From the NCBI GenBank assembly GCA_029907255.1, contig JARYMF010000010.1, positions 58,513 to 122,512 of the forward strand: a stretch of DNA of 64,000 bases, written 5' to 3'. The notes under the pieces are model-generated. The model was given only the letters and a program-made list of their open reading frames with translations, made no database searches and had not been told where the DNA came from. The DNA is from Armatimonadota bacterium (GTDB taxonomy: Bacteria > Armatimonadota > UBA5829 > DTJY01). How positions within the stretch are numbered: the first letter of the stretch is position 1; each line of letters begins with the position of its first letter. Positions 34,463 to 43,927 of the stretch are shown one piece after another. A program made the position numbers and the translations under genes.

Positions 34463-34951
34463 TTATCGGTCCTTTGATTTTGATTGGGTATAAACGCCAC
34501 GTTGCTGGCTAGCATTCCTACTATTAATTTCCTCAGTAGCCAGGGATACACGATGCAAACCAACGAGCCTAGCGGCATCCATTACCCAAATTACAGAGCC
34601 ATATGAGGCTTCTTTATCTGCTCGGATGACAACCACTTTCTGTGGTTGTGGAAGTTTCCGAGCGGCACTCATTAAAGCATTAACAAGGCCTGCAGGTCGA
34701 ACAGGCTGACCACCCACCAGCATACGTCCTTGTTCGTTGATGGTTACGGTGATTTCGCCAGATGTTTCCGCCTCGCGTGTACTAGTGACGGCGGGCGGAA
34801 GGTTAACTTTCATTGACGGCTCAGCAATGAAAAACGTAGCCGTCACCATAAAAATAATGAGTAGCACCAACATCACATCGGTCAAAGGTGTGATATTTAT
34901 GTCTGTGATTAAGTTATTTTCGTATTTTGTATTCCAGCCGTTGTATCGCAT
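34463..34951 (-). CDS. exbD: ExbD/TolR biopolymer transport protein
   Basis: 162 aa. The N-terminus ITDINITPLTDVMLVLLIIF carries the conserved membrane Asp (PLTDV) used in proton coupling, in a single helix at about residues 23-44. The periplasmic domain has ITVTINEQGRMLVGGQPV and VVIRADKEASYGSVIWVMDA, typical for ExbD. The last ~25 residues are an ordinary charged tail. The gene overlaps exbB by 38 nt and is followed 9 bp later by tonB, so all three are coupled. It works with ExbB in the inner membrane to energise TonB. Confidence 0.93.
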   Translation of the reverse strand: MRYNGWNTKYENNLITDINITPLTDVMLVLLIIFMVTATFFIAEPSMKVNLPPAVTSTREAETSGEITVTINEQGRMLVGGQPVRPAGLVNALMSAARKLPQPQKVVVIRADKEASYGSVIWVMDAARLVGLHRVSLATEEINSRNASQQRGVYTQSKSKDR

Positions 34952-35549
34952 CTTTACTATCCGAGACTAGAAAATCCAGCAACTCCAACCCGGCAATTTC
35001 CGCTTTGTGCAAAATTCGCCTCTGCCAAATTACAAACGCGTTATATGCAATTACCGCAATGATTGCAACAAATAATCCCGCCGCAGTGGCAATAAGCGCC
35101 TCGGATATCCCTGTGGCTACGACAGCAGGTCCCGCTGCACCCACCCGACCAATATCCCTAAAGGCGCGAATGATGCCTAATACGGTGCCGAAAAGTCCAA
35201 TGAAAGGTGCGATGCTGCCAATGGTGCCAACTATTCCTAGATATGAGTTTAGCTTCAAATTCTCCTCGGCGAGAACGGTTTGAAGGCGATTTTCCAAAAC
35301 CTCGCGCGGTTCTCCTCTCGAATTAATAAGCACTTCCATTGCTCGATTGGCAGGACCAGGGCGCTTTAACCAATTCATAGTGTCCTTTTCTCCGGCAAGC
35401 ACCGCCTTTGCTCGAGCTAGAGCTTCCTCAATACTGCAGTCTACCTTAAAGAAGGCAAACAAGCGCTCTAGAGTTACCGCAATTGTCAACAGCGAACATA
35501 GCCCAAGTGGGTACATTACGATTCCACCATGTTTTAGTAACTCGAACAT
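34914..35549 (-). CDS. exbB: ExbB/TolQ/MotA-family proton channel protein
   Basis: 211 aa. Three membrane helices: near residues 10-28 (GGIVMYPLGLCSLLTIAVTL), 100-125 (GTIGSIAPFIGLFGTVLGII) and 145-170 (GISEALIATAAGLFVAIIAV). GLFGTVLGII and the Thr/Ala-rich third helix are the ExbB proton-path signature. GGGAGG lies upstream of the ATG. It forms the motor with ExbD that drives TonB. It is followed directly by exbD (38-nt overlap) and preceded 31 bp away by the methyltransferase gene. Dedicated linkage to the upstream receptor is inferred from the operon. Confidence 0.93.
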   Translation of the reverse strand: MFELLKHGGIVMYPLGLCSLLTIAVTLERLFAFFKVDCSIEEALARAKAVLAGEKDTMNWLKRPGPANRAMEVLINSRGEPREVLENRLQTVLAEENLKLNSYLGIVGTIGSIAPFIGLFGTVLGIIRAFRDIGRVGAAGPAVVATGISEALIATAAGLFVAIIAVIAYNAFVIWQRRILHKAEIAGLELLDFLVSDSKDAIQRLEYKIRK

Positions 35550-35580
35550 TATCTAGTTTGCCTCCCTATATTTGAACTGC

Positions 35581-36174
35581 TCAAGGTTTCCTGGCACGCG
35601 CCAAATAGAATTCTGGTTCGTCGATAACCTCAATATCAATAAGATTTACCGAAGCCAAAAGAACCGACATCACATCTGGAGGCGGCACCCTATCCTCCTC
35701 TACCGGACCACCAACCTCACGGTGGAGTTTGTTTACTGCCTCACGACCAATGGGATGCGAAACTACCAAGACTCCTCCAGGTCGAAGCACGCGAACCATT
35801 TCGCGCAGACTACGAACCTTATCATGAAAATGTGGAAGGGCTGCGTTACAAATAACACGGTCGAACTCTGCATCTTTAAACGGCGCATCATGCACGTCAG
35901 CTTCAATTAGCGTTACATTGCAGGGGAACCCCTTAAGCCTCGCAGCATTAAGCATTTCATGGGATAGGTCAAATGCGACAATGCTACCGGAAGGTCCAAC
36001 TGCACGAAGTAAGTGAGGAATTAACACGCCCGTTCCAGTTCCCACGTCAAGTACGGATTGACCACATTGAATTTCAGCGAGCATAACTACCCGCTCAAGC
36101 CGCACTTCCTCCTCTGGATGCCTAGTAAAATCCCATTCTTTTGCATGCTGATTAAAGAAATACTTTCTGTCCAT
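35581..36174 (-). CDS. Class I SAM-dependent methyltransferase in metal operon
   Basis: 197 aa. Motif I is VLDVGTGTGVLIPHLL, followed by an acidic position (VAFDLSHEML) and IEADVHDAPFKDAEFDRVIC, the standard Methyltransf_11 core; REMVRVLRPGGVLVVSHPIG closes it. It overlaps the ABC ATPase gene by 23 nt, so it is translationally linked to the metal-transport genes. A methyltransferase between an ECF-type transporter and ExbB is not explained by transport alone. It might modify a metallophore, a cofactor or a small metabolite. Substrate unknown. Confidence 0.82.
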   Translation of the reverse strand: MDRKYFFNQHAKEWDFTRHPEEEVRLERVVMLAEIQCGQSVLDVGTGTGVLIPHLLRAVGPSGSIVAFDLSHEMLNAARLKGFPCNVTLIEADVHDAPFKDAEFDRVICNAALPHFHDKVRSLREMVRVLRPGGVLVVSHPIGREAVNKLHREVGGPVEEDRVPPPDVMSVLLASVNLIDIEVIDEPEFYLARARKP

Positions 36175-36901
36175 CTTCCGTTATTACCTCAGCCTCAAGT
36201 CCAAAACGTTGAAGAGCCTCTTTGTCGCCCAATAATTCGTGCATTGAAATATCCGAGACAAGTGCACCGTCCACAAGCACGAGAGCTCTGGTGCAAAGAC
36301 AACGTGCGAAACTTAGATCATGGGTGGCTATTAGCTGTGCACAAGGCAATTGGAGCAGGGTACTCGCAAGCGCCGCGCGTCCCGGTGCATCGAGACTGTT
36401 GGTGGGCTCATCCAGAGCAAGCACCGAAGGTTGAAGCACAAGTATGCTAGCCAGCGCTGCTCGCCGACGTTCACCAGAGCTAAGTTCGTGGGCAGATTTA
36501 TCGAGCATTCGATCATTTAAGCCTACTTGGGCTATGGCTTGTCGGGCTTTTCTCTCAGCCACCTCAGGCACATCGCCCGCAACAAGAGGCCCAAAAGTTA
36601 CATCACGCCATACAGTGGGCATAAAGAGTTGGTCTTCAGGCTCGGCGAATGCCAAACCAAGCTTACTTCTTACCCAGCGCTCTGTTGTTTTTTCCAATAC
36701 AACGCCATCTACGCATACGCGGCCGCTTCCCTTTAATATGCCGACGAGACACCACAATAAAGTTGACTTGCCGGCACCATTCGGTCCCAGCAGAGCAACG
36801 CGTTCGCCATGAGCAATTGAGAATGAGATGTCGCGCAACGCAAAGCTTCCATCGGGATAGGAATATGTAAGTTTTTCAACTTTCAGCGCCTCTACAGCCA
36901 T
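36152..36901 (-). CDS. ECF/cobalt-type ABC transporter ATPase
   Basis: 249 aa from ATG at 36901, with GGAG 7 nt upstream; an upstream in-frame start at 36952 adds residues unlike the family. Walker A is GPNGAGKST, the signature is LSSGERRRAALASIL, Walker B is PSVLALDEP, and the switch His is ATHDLSF. LAFAEPEDQLFMPTVWRDV is the Q-loop stretch typical of CbiO/EcfA ATPases. It pairs with the T component gene just upstream (overlap 10 nt). One ATPase gene is present, so it probably forms a homodimer, as in nickel and cobalt systems. Confidence 0.92.
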   Translation of the reverse strand: MAVEALKVEKLTYSYPDGSFALRDISFSIAHGERVALLGPNGAGKSTLLWCLVGILKGSGRVCVDGVVLEKTTERWVRSKLGLAFAEPEDQLFMPTVWRDVTFGPLVAGDVPEVAERKARQAIAQVGLNDRMLDKSAHELSSGERRRAALASILVLQPSVLALDEPTNSLDAPGRAALASTLLQLPCAQLIATHDLSFARCLCTRALVLVDGALVSDISMHELLGDKEALQRFGLEAEVITEDGQKVFL

Positions 36902-37611
36902 CTTCCAACTCCAGCAATGATAATAGATACAACGGCATAGGTCAATCCGCATGCTAAATGGGAAAACTTCAAAGGAGATGGCGCCAAGGTCGGGAGCTTG
37001 CCTTGAAAACCGCGCAGTGCCATCGCAGAGCCAACTCGCTCTGACCTAACCACGGCTCTAACAAGCAGGTTTACGCTAGCCCATAAAAGGCTCGTTAGCT
37101 TCATCCATGTTGAAGCAAAGGAGGCTCGCAGTGCCCAAGCTCGATTTGTGCGCATAACCTCTTCGATAAGTAAGTCAACGCCTCGCACGGTGAATTCCCC
37201 AAGCTGGCCGAACGCCGACAAAATGGGCATGCGACTGATAAACTCGAGAATCGCCAAAGTATGCGTGCTTGCCATGAATACTATGACCGCGGCGGCAACT
37301 AAAAGTGATTTTAATGCAAATAATTCACCAGCTATTCGCGTCTGCTCTCTGCCAATCCTGGACAGCATAAAGGGCAATCCAACAACAACCAAGATGGGAA
37401 ACATCCTTCGCAAAAGGACTCTTACCGGAAGCCTTTCAAGTACAACAACGCAACCAATAAGCACGCAAAGTAATCCAGCAGGCAGTAGAGGGCGAGTGGA
37501 AACTATAAACACGGCCAAAATGAACCCGGCAATTGCCACCAATTTTGCCCTTGGGTCAAGTTTATGAATTATGCTTTCTTGGTGCACATAAAGGTCAATA
37601 TGATGAGGCAT
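36892..37611 (-). CDS. ECF transporter T component (CbiQ/EcfT family)
   Basis: 239 aa. IHKLDPRAKLVAIAGFILAV is the typical N-terminal opening; several helices follow (VIVFMASTHTLAILEFISRM). The coupling region with two Ala-Arg-type motifs appears near EVMRTNRAWALRASFA and VRSERVGSAMALRGF, the conserved helices that dock on the ATPases. It joins the S component and the ATPase in the inner membrane. It starts 20 bp after the S component gene. Confidence 0.9.
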   Translation of the reverse strand: MPHHIDLYVHQESIIHKLDPRAKLVAIAGFILAVFIVSTRPLLPAGLLCVLIGCVVVLERLPVRVLLRRMFPILVVVGLPFMLSRIGREQTRIAGELFALKSLLVAAAVIVFMASTHTLAILEFISRMPILSAFGQLGEFTVRGVDLLIEEVMRTNRAWALRASFASTWMKLTSLLWASVNLLVRAVVRSERVGSAMALRGFQGKLPTLAPSPLKFSHLACGLTYAVVSIIIAGVGRWL

Positions 37612-37631
37612 AGTTTACACTCCAAAGCCCT

Positions 37632-38174
37632 CTATCTGAGCCGCAGTCGCGGAACTCGCCGCTGAATCGCAAACACAGCCGCTGGAACGCCAACCAATTG
37701 TAGAACCGTTCCGGGCATACTTACCAAAATAACTCCAAGAACGTAATGGAGTGGTTCTCCCTTCAAGGCAAAGAAATCAGCGGCAAAGCATGCGGCAACT
37801 CCAAGCACTATCCAATCGGCAATGATTGCACATGGCAGAGCAATCCACATAGGCGCCCTGAGAGAGCGATATAATAAAGAAGCAGTTCCTGCCTTCGCTG
37901 CAAGCTCAATAGCCATCAAAGCCGCCACGGGCGGGGCCAATGGCGGCATCCCGGTCAATATTGCGGATAGAAAGGGCACCACGACAGCCAAACTTATCGC
38001 GGTGCCCGGGCTAACCAGAAATGCCGCCACCAAAATTGGCAGGTGCATAGGAAGAAATACCCGACCGCCCCACCCTAAAGCATGAAAACCTATTGGCAGC
38101 AAAAGTCCAAGTGCTCCCAAAAGTCCTGCAATTGCAAGCTCACGCGCTCTTAGAAGCGGGTCACGGTCGGACAT
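37632..38174 (-). CDS. ECF transporter S-component-like membrane protein
   Basis: 180 aa from ATG at 38174 (AAAGGATGG about 8 nt upstream); an ATG at 38186 overlaps the previous gene and has its ribosome site too close. Five or six helices: ELAIAGLLGALGLLLPIGFH, VFLPMHLPILVAAFLVSP, ISLAVVVPFLSAILTGMPPL, then two or three more. The HxP pattern (MHLPILVAAFLVSPGTAI) and size fit substrate-binding subunits of ECF transporters. It does not begin with the MHIPDG-type N-terminus of CbiM/NikM, so metal specificity rests on the NikR-led operon rather than on this protein. Confidence 0.78.
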   Translation of the reverse strand: MSDRDPLLRARELAIAGLLGALGLLLPIGFHALGWGGRVFLPMHLPILVAAFLVSPGTAISLAVVVPFLSAILTGMPPLAPPVAALMAIELAAKAGTASLLYRSLRAPMWIALPCAIIADWIVLGVAACFAADFFALKGEPLHYVLGVILVSMPGTVLQLVGVPAAVFAIQRRVPRLRLR

Positions 38175-38179
38175 GATTT

Positions 38180-40024
38180 TTACCATCCTTTCTCAAATTG
38201 CAAGCTAATACATCGGCCTGGCATAGGATATGGATAAGCAGGATCTACTCTATATGAGCGGTTGAATAGGTTTTCAATCACAATCCCTATGCGCGCCATA
38301 TTGGAAATAGGTCGCGAAGCCTTGACATTTACGACGGTGAATGAAGGTAATTTGACCAAAGTGTTCGTTTGGTCGTAATTAAATAGGCGATTTACATATA
38401 AAAGGTCGCCCGATATCATCCATTTTCCAAGGCGATAGTCAACGCCAAACGCCAGCTTATGGCCCACAGTTTGCTCCCTTCTGGCGCCTGCGTCCAAATA
38501 AGAGAAGTTCGCATAGTATGCTGTTTTTGAGCCCTGGGGCCATCGTGCGCTAATTTCAAAACCAGTCCGTGTTACTGCTCCCGTATTCGCATATTGCTTT
38601 GGCGGCCCTGGCACACCAGCTGGACGAGGTCCTAGCACAATCAGGTTTTTCGCATCAATATCAAATGCAGATATCTCAACCTGCGCTCCAGAGGGCAGAT
38701 TTCTCCTTGCCCCTATCTCATACTGCCATGCGCTCTCCGGCTCTAGATTTGGGTTGTTTATGCCAAAGAGGAACAACTCCCGAAAACTGGGCAGCCGATA
38801 TCCACGCCTAGCACTCGCATATAACGACCAGCCTTGCTTCATTTCGCGATATATTCCTATATGCGGAAGCACCTCCGAACCAAAATCCTCCGGTGCTGTA
38901 TATCTCATTCCTAATGACAGTGTCGTTTTGCCTGCTATCGGCTGATCAAACAATAGAAACATACTTGGCTCACTGCGCGAGAATGAGCGAGCAAGCGAGG
39001 CAGGACTGTAAATCTTACCACCAATAGTGCGCACTCCAATGCCCCACTCTCCTTTGCCGCGCCCAGCAGGAATAGTCTGCGACAGAATGATGCCTTGCCC
39101 AAAATCTTTTGAATGGAAGCCATCTTGAAACTCATGCTCGCCTTCGGTGCGGTAGAGCTTCACGCTGGTGGAGTGATTTCCCACATCACGTTTGAATTCA
39201 AGGTCATAGTCACCACGGTCGTAATCCTGCTCTATGAACTTTGGCTCTCGCCCAGCGGCATAGGCATTGGCAACTTCGTTCTGGTCGAAAGTCGTATAAA
39301 TCAACCGCTGACTGCGAAATGCCATATCCCAACCATTTCTCAAAGTGTGGTCTATTGCAAGCGAATAGTTGTCGGCGTCGTATTTCGCAAATGGATTGCT
39401 ACCATCAGTGCTGTAGCGGCCAAGTTGGAACCGATAGCCCCACTTCTCATTAATTCCCCGAAACCAAAGCTGGTTGCCGAACGTATCGAAGCCACCACCC
39501 TTGACTAGCAAAGCACCTCTTGAATCCTCATCCTTTGGACCACGAGTATAAATTTTGATAACGCCGCCTACAGCCATATCGCCATACAAAGCTCCGGTAG
39601 GACCTCTTAGGATTTCGATGCGCTTAACGTTGTCCAAAACATAAGATGTCGGCAGAATATGGCCCATGATGCCCATCTGAGTTGGATGGCCGTCAAGCAA
39701 AACTGCAAGTTGGGTTGGCGGAGAACCTCCGAATCCGCGAATATTAACTTTTCCGCCATAGCCCATTCCACCTTGGCGTGACACCCAAACGCCTGGCTCT
39801 CTTACCAAAAAATCCATCAAGTTCTGTGCCCCCGAACGCTGAATTTCGGTCCGAGTAATTACGCTGGCTGAAGTCGAAATCTGACCAACAGCTTCAGGCT
39901 CACTTACGCCAACAACCTCTACCTCAAACACAGGCTCCTCTGGCATTTCGTCGCTTGCCAAGCCAATACCTGCAATGTACGCCGCTAATCCAATAGCCAA
40001 GAGCAATGAAAAAGCTTTACTCAA
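38180..40024 (-). CDS. TonB-dependent outer-membrane receptor
   Basis: 614 aa from TTG at 40024, which follows AAGGAGG by 11 nt and starts a signal peptide (SKAFSLLLAIGLAAYIAGIG). EVEVVGVSEPE is a plausible TonB box region, then the plug (TRTEIQRSGAQNLMDFLVRE, VNIRGFGGSPPTQLAVLLDG, VKRIEILRGPTGALYGDMAV) and a 22-strand-type barrel ending ISLQFEKGW with a terminal aromatic residue. It lies between nikR and the ECF genes, so it probably imports a nickel complex or related metal across the outer membrane. A palindrome GTATGCATAC lies upstream. Confidence 0.92.
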   Translation of the reverse strand: MSKAFSLLLAIGLAAYIAGIGLASDEMPEEPVFEVEVVGVSEPEAVGQISTSASVITRTEIQRSGAQNLMDFLVREPGVWVSRQGGMGYGGKVNIRGFGGSPPTQLAVLLDGHPTQMGIMGHILPTSYVLDNVKRIEILRGPTGALYGDMAVGGVIKIYTRGPKDEDSRGALLVKGGGFDTFGNQLWFRGINEKWGYRFQLGRYSTDGSNPFAKYDADNYSLAIDHTLRNGWDMAFRSQRLIYTTFDQNEVANAYAAGREPKFIEQDYDRGDYDLEFKRDVGNHSTSVKLYRTEGEHEFQDGFHSKDFGQGIILSQTIPAGRGKGEWGIGVRTIGGKIYSPASLARSFSRSEPSMFLLFDQPIAGKTTLSLGMRYTAPEDFGSEVLPHIGIYREMKQGWSLYASARRGYRLPSFRELFLFGINNPNLEPESAWQYEIGARRNLPSGAQVEISAFDIDAKNLIVLGPRPAGVPGPPKQYANTGAVTRTGFEISARWPQGSKTAYYANFSYLDAGARREQTVGHKLAFGVDYRLGKWMISGDLLYVNRLFNYDQTNTLVKLPSFTVVNVKASRPISNMARIGIVIENLFNRSYRVDPAYPYPMPGRCISLQFEKGW

Positions 40025-40078
40025 TTTGCTTCTTTCCTCCTTGCTAATTGTTCCGAGTTTACTAAAGTTGTGCAACTG

Positions 40079-40088
40079 GTATGCATAC
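40079..40088. promoter_or_regulatory. Candidate metal-regulator operator GTATGCATAC
   Basis: Perfect 10-bp palindrome in the nikR-receptor gap, 54 bp upstream of the receptor start; a second, imperfect one (AGTTG-TG-CAACT, 40066-40077) lies beside it. GTATG/CATAC half-sites occur in known NikR operators, but there they are separated by about 16 bp, so the assignment is tentative. Confidence 0.4.
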
Positions 40089-40127
40089 AATTTTTAAAAT
40101 CGTGCTACCAATAGTTTAAAAAAATTA

Positions 40128-40547
40128 CTAAACTAGGGCATTGCCCGTTGTTGTGCAAACTAGCTTGCCATGCTTCACCCCCCTGGTACTAATCAATTTA
40201 TCAGCAATCGATCTTACCTGCTCCGCAGACCCTTTAACTACAATCACCTCTAGGCAATTGTGTTCATCAAGGTGAACATGCGTGGTGCAACAGATGGCAT
40301 CGTGAAACTTATGCTGCAGGCTGGTAAGAACATTGGAGAGCTCGCGAGTCTCATGGTCATAGACTAAGGTTACCGTCCCAACTACTTGCCCTTCTTCGCT
40401 TTCCCACTCGCCTTCTACAAGATAGTCTCGCACAATGTCTCGAATGGCTTCCGAACGAGTTCGATATTGCTTGGTTTGGATTCGCCTATCAAAAGATTCG
40501 AGAAGCTCTTCGGGCATTGAGACGCCAAAGCGAACGACTTTGTGCAT
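40128..40547 (-). CDS. nikR: Nickel-responsive regulator NikR
   Basis: 139 aa from ATG at 40547 (GAGGTG 8 nt upstream); an upstream extension from 40625 is unlike the family. The N-terminal ribbon-helix-helix ([33 protein letters not shown]) binds DNA. The C-terminal ACT-like part carries the nickel ligands in [19 protein letters not shown] (His, His, His and Cys). Normal length. It is the first gene of the operon and probably represses the operon when nickel is sufficient. Family cobalt or other regulators with the same ligands exist, but nickel is the best call. Confidence 0.93.
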   Translation of the reverse strand: MHKVVRFGVSMPEELLESFDRRIQTKQYRTRSEAIRDIVRDYLVEGEWESEEGQVVGTVTLVYDHETRELSNVLTSLQHKFHDAICCTTHVHLDEHNCLEVIVVKGSAEQVRSIADKLISTRGVKHGKLVCTTTGNALV

Positions 40548-40567
40548 AGAGTAACACCTCTTTGAAA

Positions 40568-40597
40568 ATAATAACACTTTCGGTGAGTGAATGTCAA
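40568..40597 (-). promoter_or_regulatory. Promoter of the nikR-led operon
   Basis: Minus strand: perfect TTGACA (40592-40597), 18-bp spacer, TATTAT (40568-40573). Direct copies of GTGTTA (minus strand) lie at 40572-40577 and 40552-40557, around the likely transcription start, and are possible regulator sites. Confidence 0.8.
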
Positions 40598-40779
40598 CTA
40601 AAATAACGCTTACTAATTTTGCCAACGACTATATAGCTGGACTGGAAAGGCTTTGCAACTCAAGCATCCAAAATTGTTTCGAGGTAAGTTTGAGGCTTTG
40701 GCGAAATCCTGAAATTTATCAAGCCACCATCTCTTGTAACTTTCTAAGCCCTTGTTACCCTTGTTTGGGTTCGAGTGAT

Positions 40780-40818
40780 AAAAAAAATGCCCCACTTGTG
40801 CGAAAAGCCAAATGGGGC
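40780..40818 (-). terminator. Terminator downstream of tRNA-Gln
   Basis: Minus strand: GCCCCATTTG pairs with CAAGTGGGGC (one G-U pair) within 40789-40818, followed by T residues (40780-40787 on the plus strand are all A). Confidence 0.85.
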
Positions 40819-40855
40819 CACCTCAATTCACCTATACGGGTTTGGGAGGAAATTT

Positions 40856-40929
40856 TGGCTCCGGGGCCTGGATTCGAACCAGGATACCGGGCTCCAAAGG
40901 CCCGTGTCCTGCCGTTGGACGACCCCGGA
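40856..40929 (-). tRNA. tRNA-Gln (TTG anticodon)
   Basis: 74 nt with encoded CCA. Acceptor TCCGGGG/CCCCGGA, anticodon stem CGGGC/GCCCG around loop CTTTGGA (anticodon TTG, reads CAA), T-arm CCTGG-TTCGAAT-CCAGG. Its promoter is at 40940-40968. Confidence 0.96.
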
Positions 40930-40939
40930 ACGCAACTTT

Positions 40940-40968
40940 ATTATAGCCGGAAATGCGCCTTTGGTCAA
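40940..40968 (-). promoter_or_regulatory. Promoter for tRNA-Gln
   Basis: Minus strand: TTGACC (40963-40968), 17-bp spacer, TATAAT (40940-40945), 11 bp before the mature tRNA. Confidence 0.85.
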
Positions 40969-41032
40969 GTAAAACCACAGCCTCGCCGAGACCGCGCCCC
41001 GCCTTTTTATTGAAAAAATTGCCGATTTTGAG

Positions 41033-41713
41033 CTATTCACGAAAAACGATTGTCCCAAAACGAGAGGGCACATGGAAGTTAGGCGGTGTTTCCAGTGTTG
41101 GAGACCAACAGCTAAACTCAGGGGTTGGCGTGCGGTCAATTCGATAAAGGTTCAGCCTCCAGGTATCGCCATTTTTGGGTGGGATATTTGGCGCCGTCGG
41201 CAGTGATGCGAACGGAATTGCCCATTCGACGGTCCAGCCTCTGTCGATGTCGTTTCTATTTTCGAGAGTGCCATCCACCTTAACGCCAACCTGCCAACCT
41301 CTGCAAGTCCAAGACGTATCTGCCGCCATATCCTTTCGCAAGCCAGTGGGGTTGTAAATGATTGCATCGAACAATACGCCGCGTGGGCTGGTCTGCAGTT
41401 CATAATATCGCTTCAAATCCGAATCAGGGTCAATGAACGCCTCGACGACTTCCTCTTCATAGATTGGGTCATCTCGGTTGAAAAACGTACCCCAAATATC
41501 GGGATCTTCGCATTTAAAGGAGATGTACAAGTTATCGTCATCCCAGCACATGCGCGCTTCGGTTTGTCTTGAGGCGGGGCCAGAGCCATCGAAGAGTATA
41601 AATTCGCCGACTGGCCTGATTGCCTGCCAGCCGGGGTCACTGAGAATACCATCTATAATTATGGTTCCGTGGGGAACTTTTTGGCATACGTAGATTGGTG
41701 TCCCAGCGGACAT
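41033..41713 (-). CDS. CBM9-like domain protein, apparently cytoplasmic
   Basis: 226 aa; AGAAGGAGGG precedes the ATG. The whole chain is one CBM9-like/DOMON-type beta-sandwich: IIIDGILSDPGWQAIRPVG, ARMCWDDDNLYISFKCEDPD, EEEVVEAFIDPDSDL, RGWTVEWAIPFASL and GDTWRLNLYRIDRT. Related modules bind sugars or cofactors and usually sit on secreted enzymes; here there is no signal peptide and no second domain. Similar sequence occurs at the N-terminus of the 1110-aa protein at 60250. A free-standing sugar-binding or sugar-modifying role is possible; unproven. Confidence 0.78.
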   Translation of the reverse strand: MSAGTPIYVCQKVPHGTIIIDGILSDPGWQAIRPVGEFILFDGSGPASRQTEARMCWDDDNLYISFKCEDPDIWGTFFNRDDPIYEEEVVEAFIDPDSDLKRYYELQTSPRGVLFDAIIYNPTGLRKDMAADTSWTCRGWQVGVKVDGTLENRNDIDRGWTVEWAIPFASLPTAPNIPPKNGDTWRLNLYRIDRTPTPEFSCWSPTLETPPNFHVPSRFGTIVFRE

Positions 41714-41830
41714 TAATACCCTCCTTCTTTGGAGTAATCAACTTGAGTTACTATCAAGCAAGCGTGCCAAGGACTGGCGGAGGCGCTTAACAGCCCAGCC
41801 TAAAGAAAGCTACCTAACTTATAAATTGGA

Positions 41831-43318
<1,488 letters not shown>

Positions 43319-43390
43319 TCAAAGGTTCACCTCTGGTTAATACTGGATTATCGTCCCGGCAAAAGGCCGTGGTGGAGATAATTATCGGAG

Positions 43391-43419
43391 ATTATACGCC
43401 AACATATCGAATGTGTCAA
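43391..43419 (-). promoter_or_regulatory. Perfect consensus sigma-70 promoter of guaB
   Basis: Minus strand: TTGACA (43414-43419), 17-bp spacer, TATAAT (43391-43396), about 85 bp upstream of guaB. Both hexamers are exact consensus. The rest of the 43307-43609 gap holds this promoter and the tRNA terminator at 43523; I see no gene there. Confidence 0.92.
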
Positions 43420-43522
43420 GCGAGGATATGGCATTTGGGGAGCGGCGATTGGCTTTGAGCGGCTAGAACTGCAACAAGTCTGCTTGCCCGACGACGCACA
43501 CGAAACGACTGCCCAATTAAGC

Positions 43523-43551
43523 AAAAAGGACGGCCCATAATGAGCCGTCCT
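43523..43551 (-). terminator. Terminator after the tRNA-Pro pair
   Basis: Minus strand: AGGACGGC (43544-43551) pairs with GCCGTCCT (43527-43534), loop 9 nt, then a T run (A at 43523-43527 on plus). Confidence 0.88.
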
Positions 43552-43609
43552 CATGCGCAGCTTCCTGTCGCTCCGAGATGAGCACAGCCGCTGGAAAACT
43601 ATGCTCATT

Positions 43610-43683
43610 TCGGGGCGACAGGATTTGAACCTGCGACCACCTGCACCCCATACAGGTGCGCTACCAAACTGCGCTACGCCCCG
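43610..43683 (-). tRNA. tRNA-Pro (GGG anticodon)
   Basis: 74 nt, no encoded CCA. Acceptor CGGGGCG/CGCCCCG, D-arm GCGC..GCGC, anticodon stem CCTGT/GCAGG with loop ATGGGGT (anticodon GGG, reads CCC), T-arm GCAGG-TTCAAAT-CCTGT. Confidence 0.94.
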
Positions 43684-43692
43684 GTCGAAATT

Positions 43693-43721
43693 ATATTATC
43701 AGAAAAACGGTATGTTGTCAA
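43693..43721 (-). promoter_or_regulatory. Promoter for tRNA-Pro (GGG)
   Basis: Minus strand: TTGACA (43716-43721), 17-bp spacer, TAATAT (43693-43698). Confidence 0.75.
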
Positions 43722-43811
43722 TTTGTTTATCATTGCTTTGGGCACGATATTAGCACAGCGGTTGGTGAACGCAAAAAGAAAATTATCACATTGCAAAGGA
43801 GTCAATTAAAA

Positions 43812-43889
43812 TGGTCGGGGTGGCCGGACTCGAACCGGCGACCTCGTGTTCCCAAAACACGCGCGCTAACCAAACTGCGCTACACCCCG
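43812..43889 (-). tRNA. tRNA-Pro (TGG anticodon)
   Basis: 78 nt with encoded CCA. Acceptor CGGGGTG/CACCCCG, anticodon stem CGTGT/ACACG with loop TTTGGGA (anticodon TGG, reads CCA), T-arm GCCGG-TTCGAGT-CCGGC. Confidence 0.95.
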
Positions 43890-43898
43890 ACTACGCCA

Positions 43899-43927
43899 AT
43901 TATACCACTTCCCACACAGAAAATCAA
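43899..43927 (-). promoter_or_regulatory. Promoter for tRNA-Pro (TGG)
   Basis: Minus strand: TTGATT (43922-43927), 17-bp spacer, TATAAT (43899-43904), 9 bp before the mature tRNA. Confidence 0.82.

Noticed and set aside
36152..36952. Longer start for the ABC ATPase at 36952
   Set aside because: The extra residues (RIDLCRCIYYHCWSW) are unlike the family and are encoded within the end of the T component gene.
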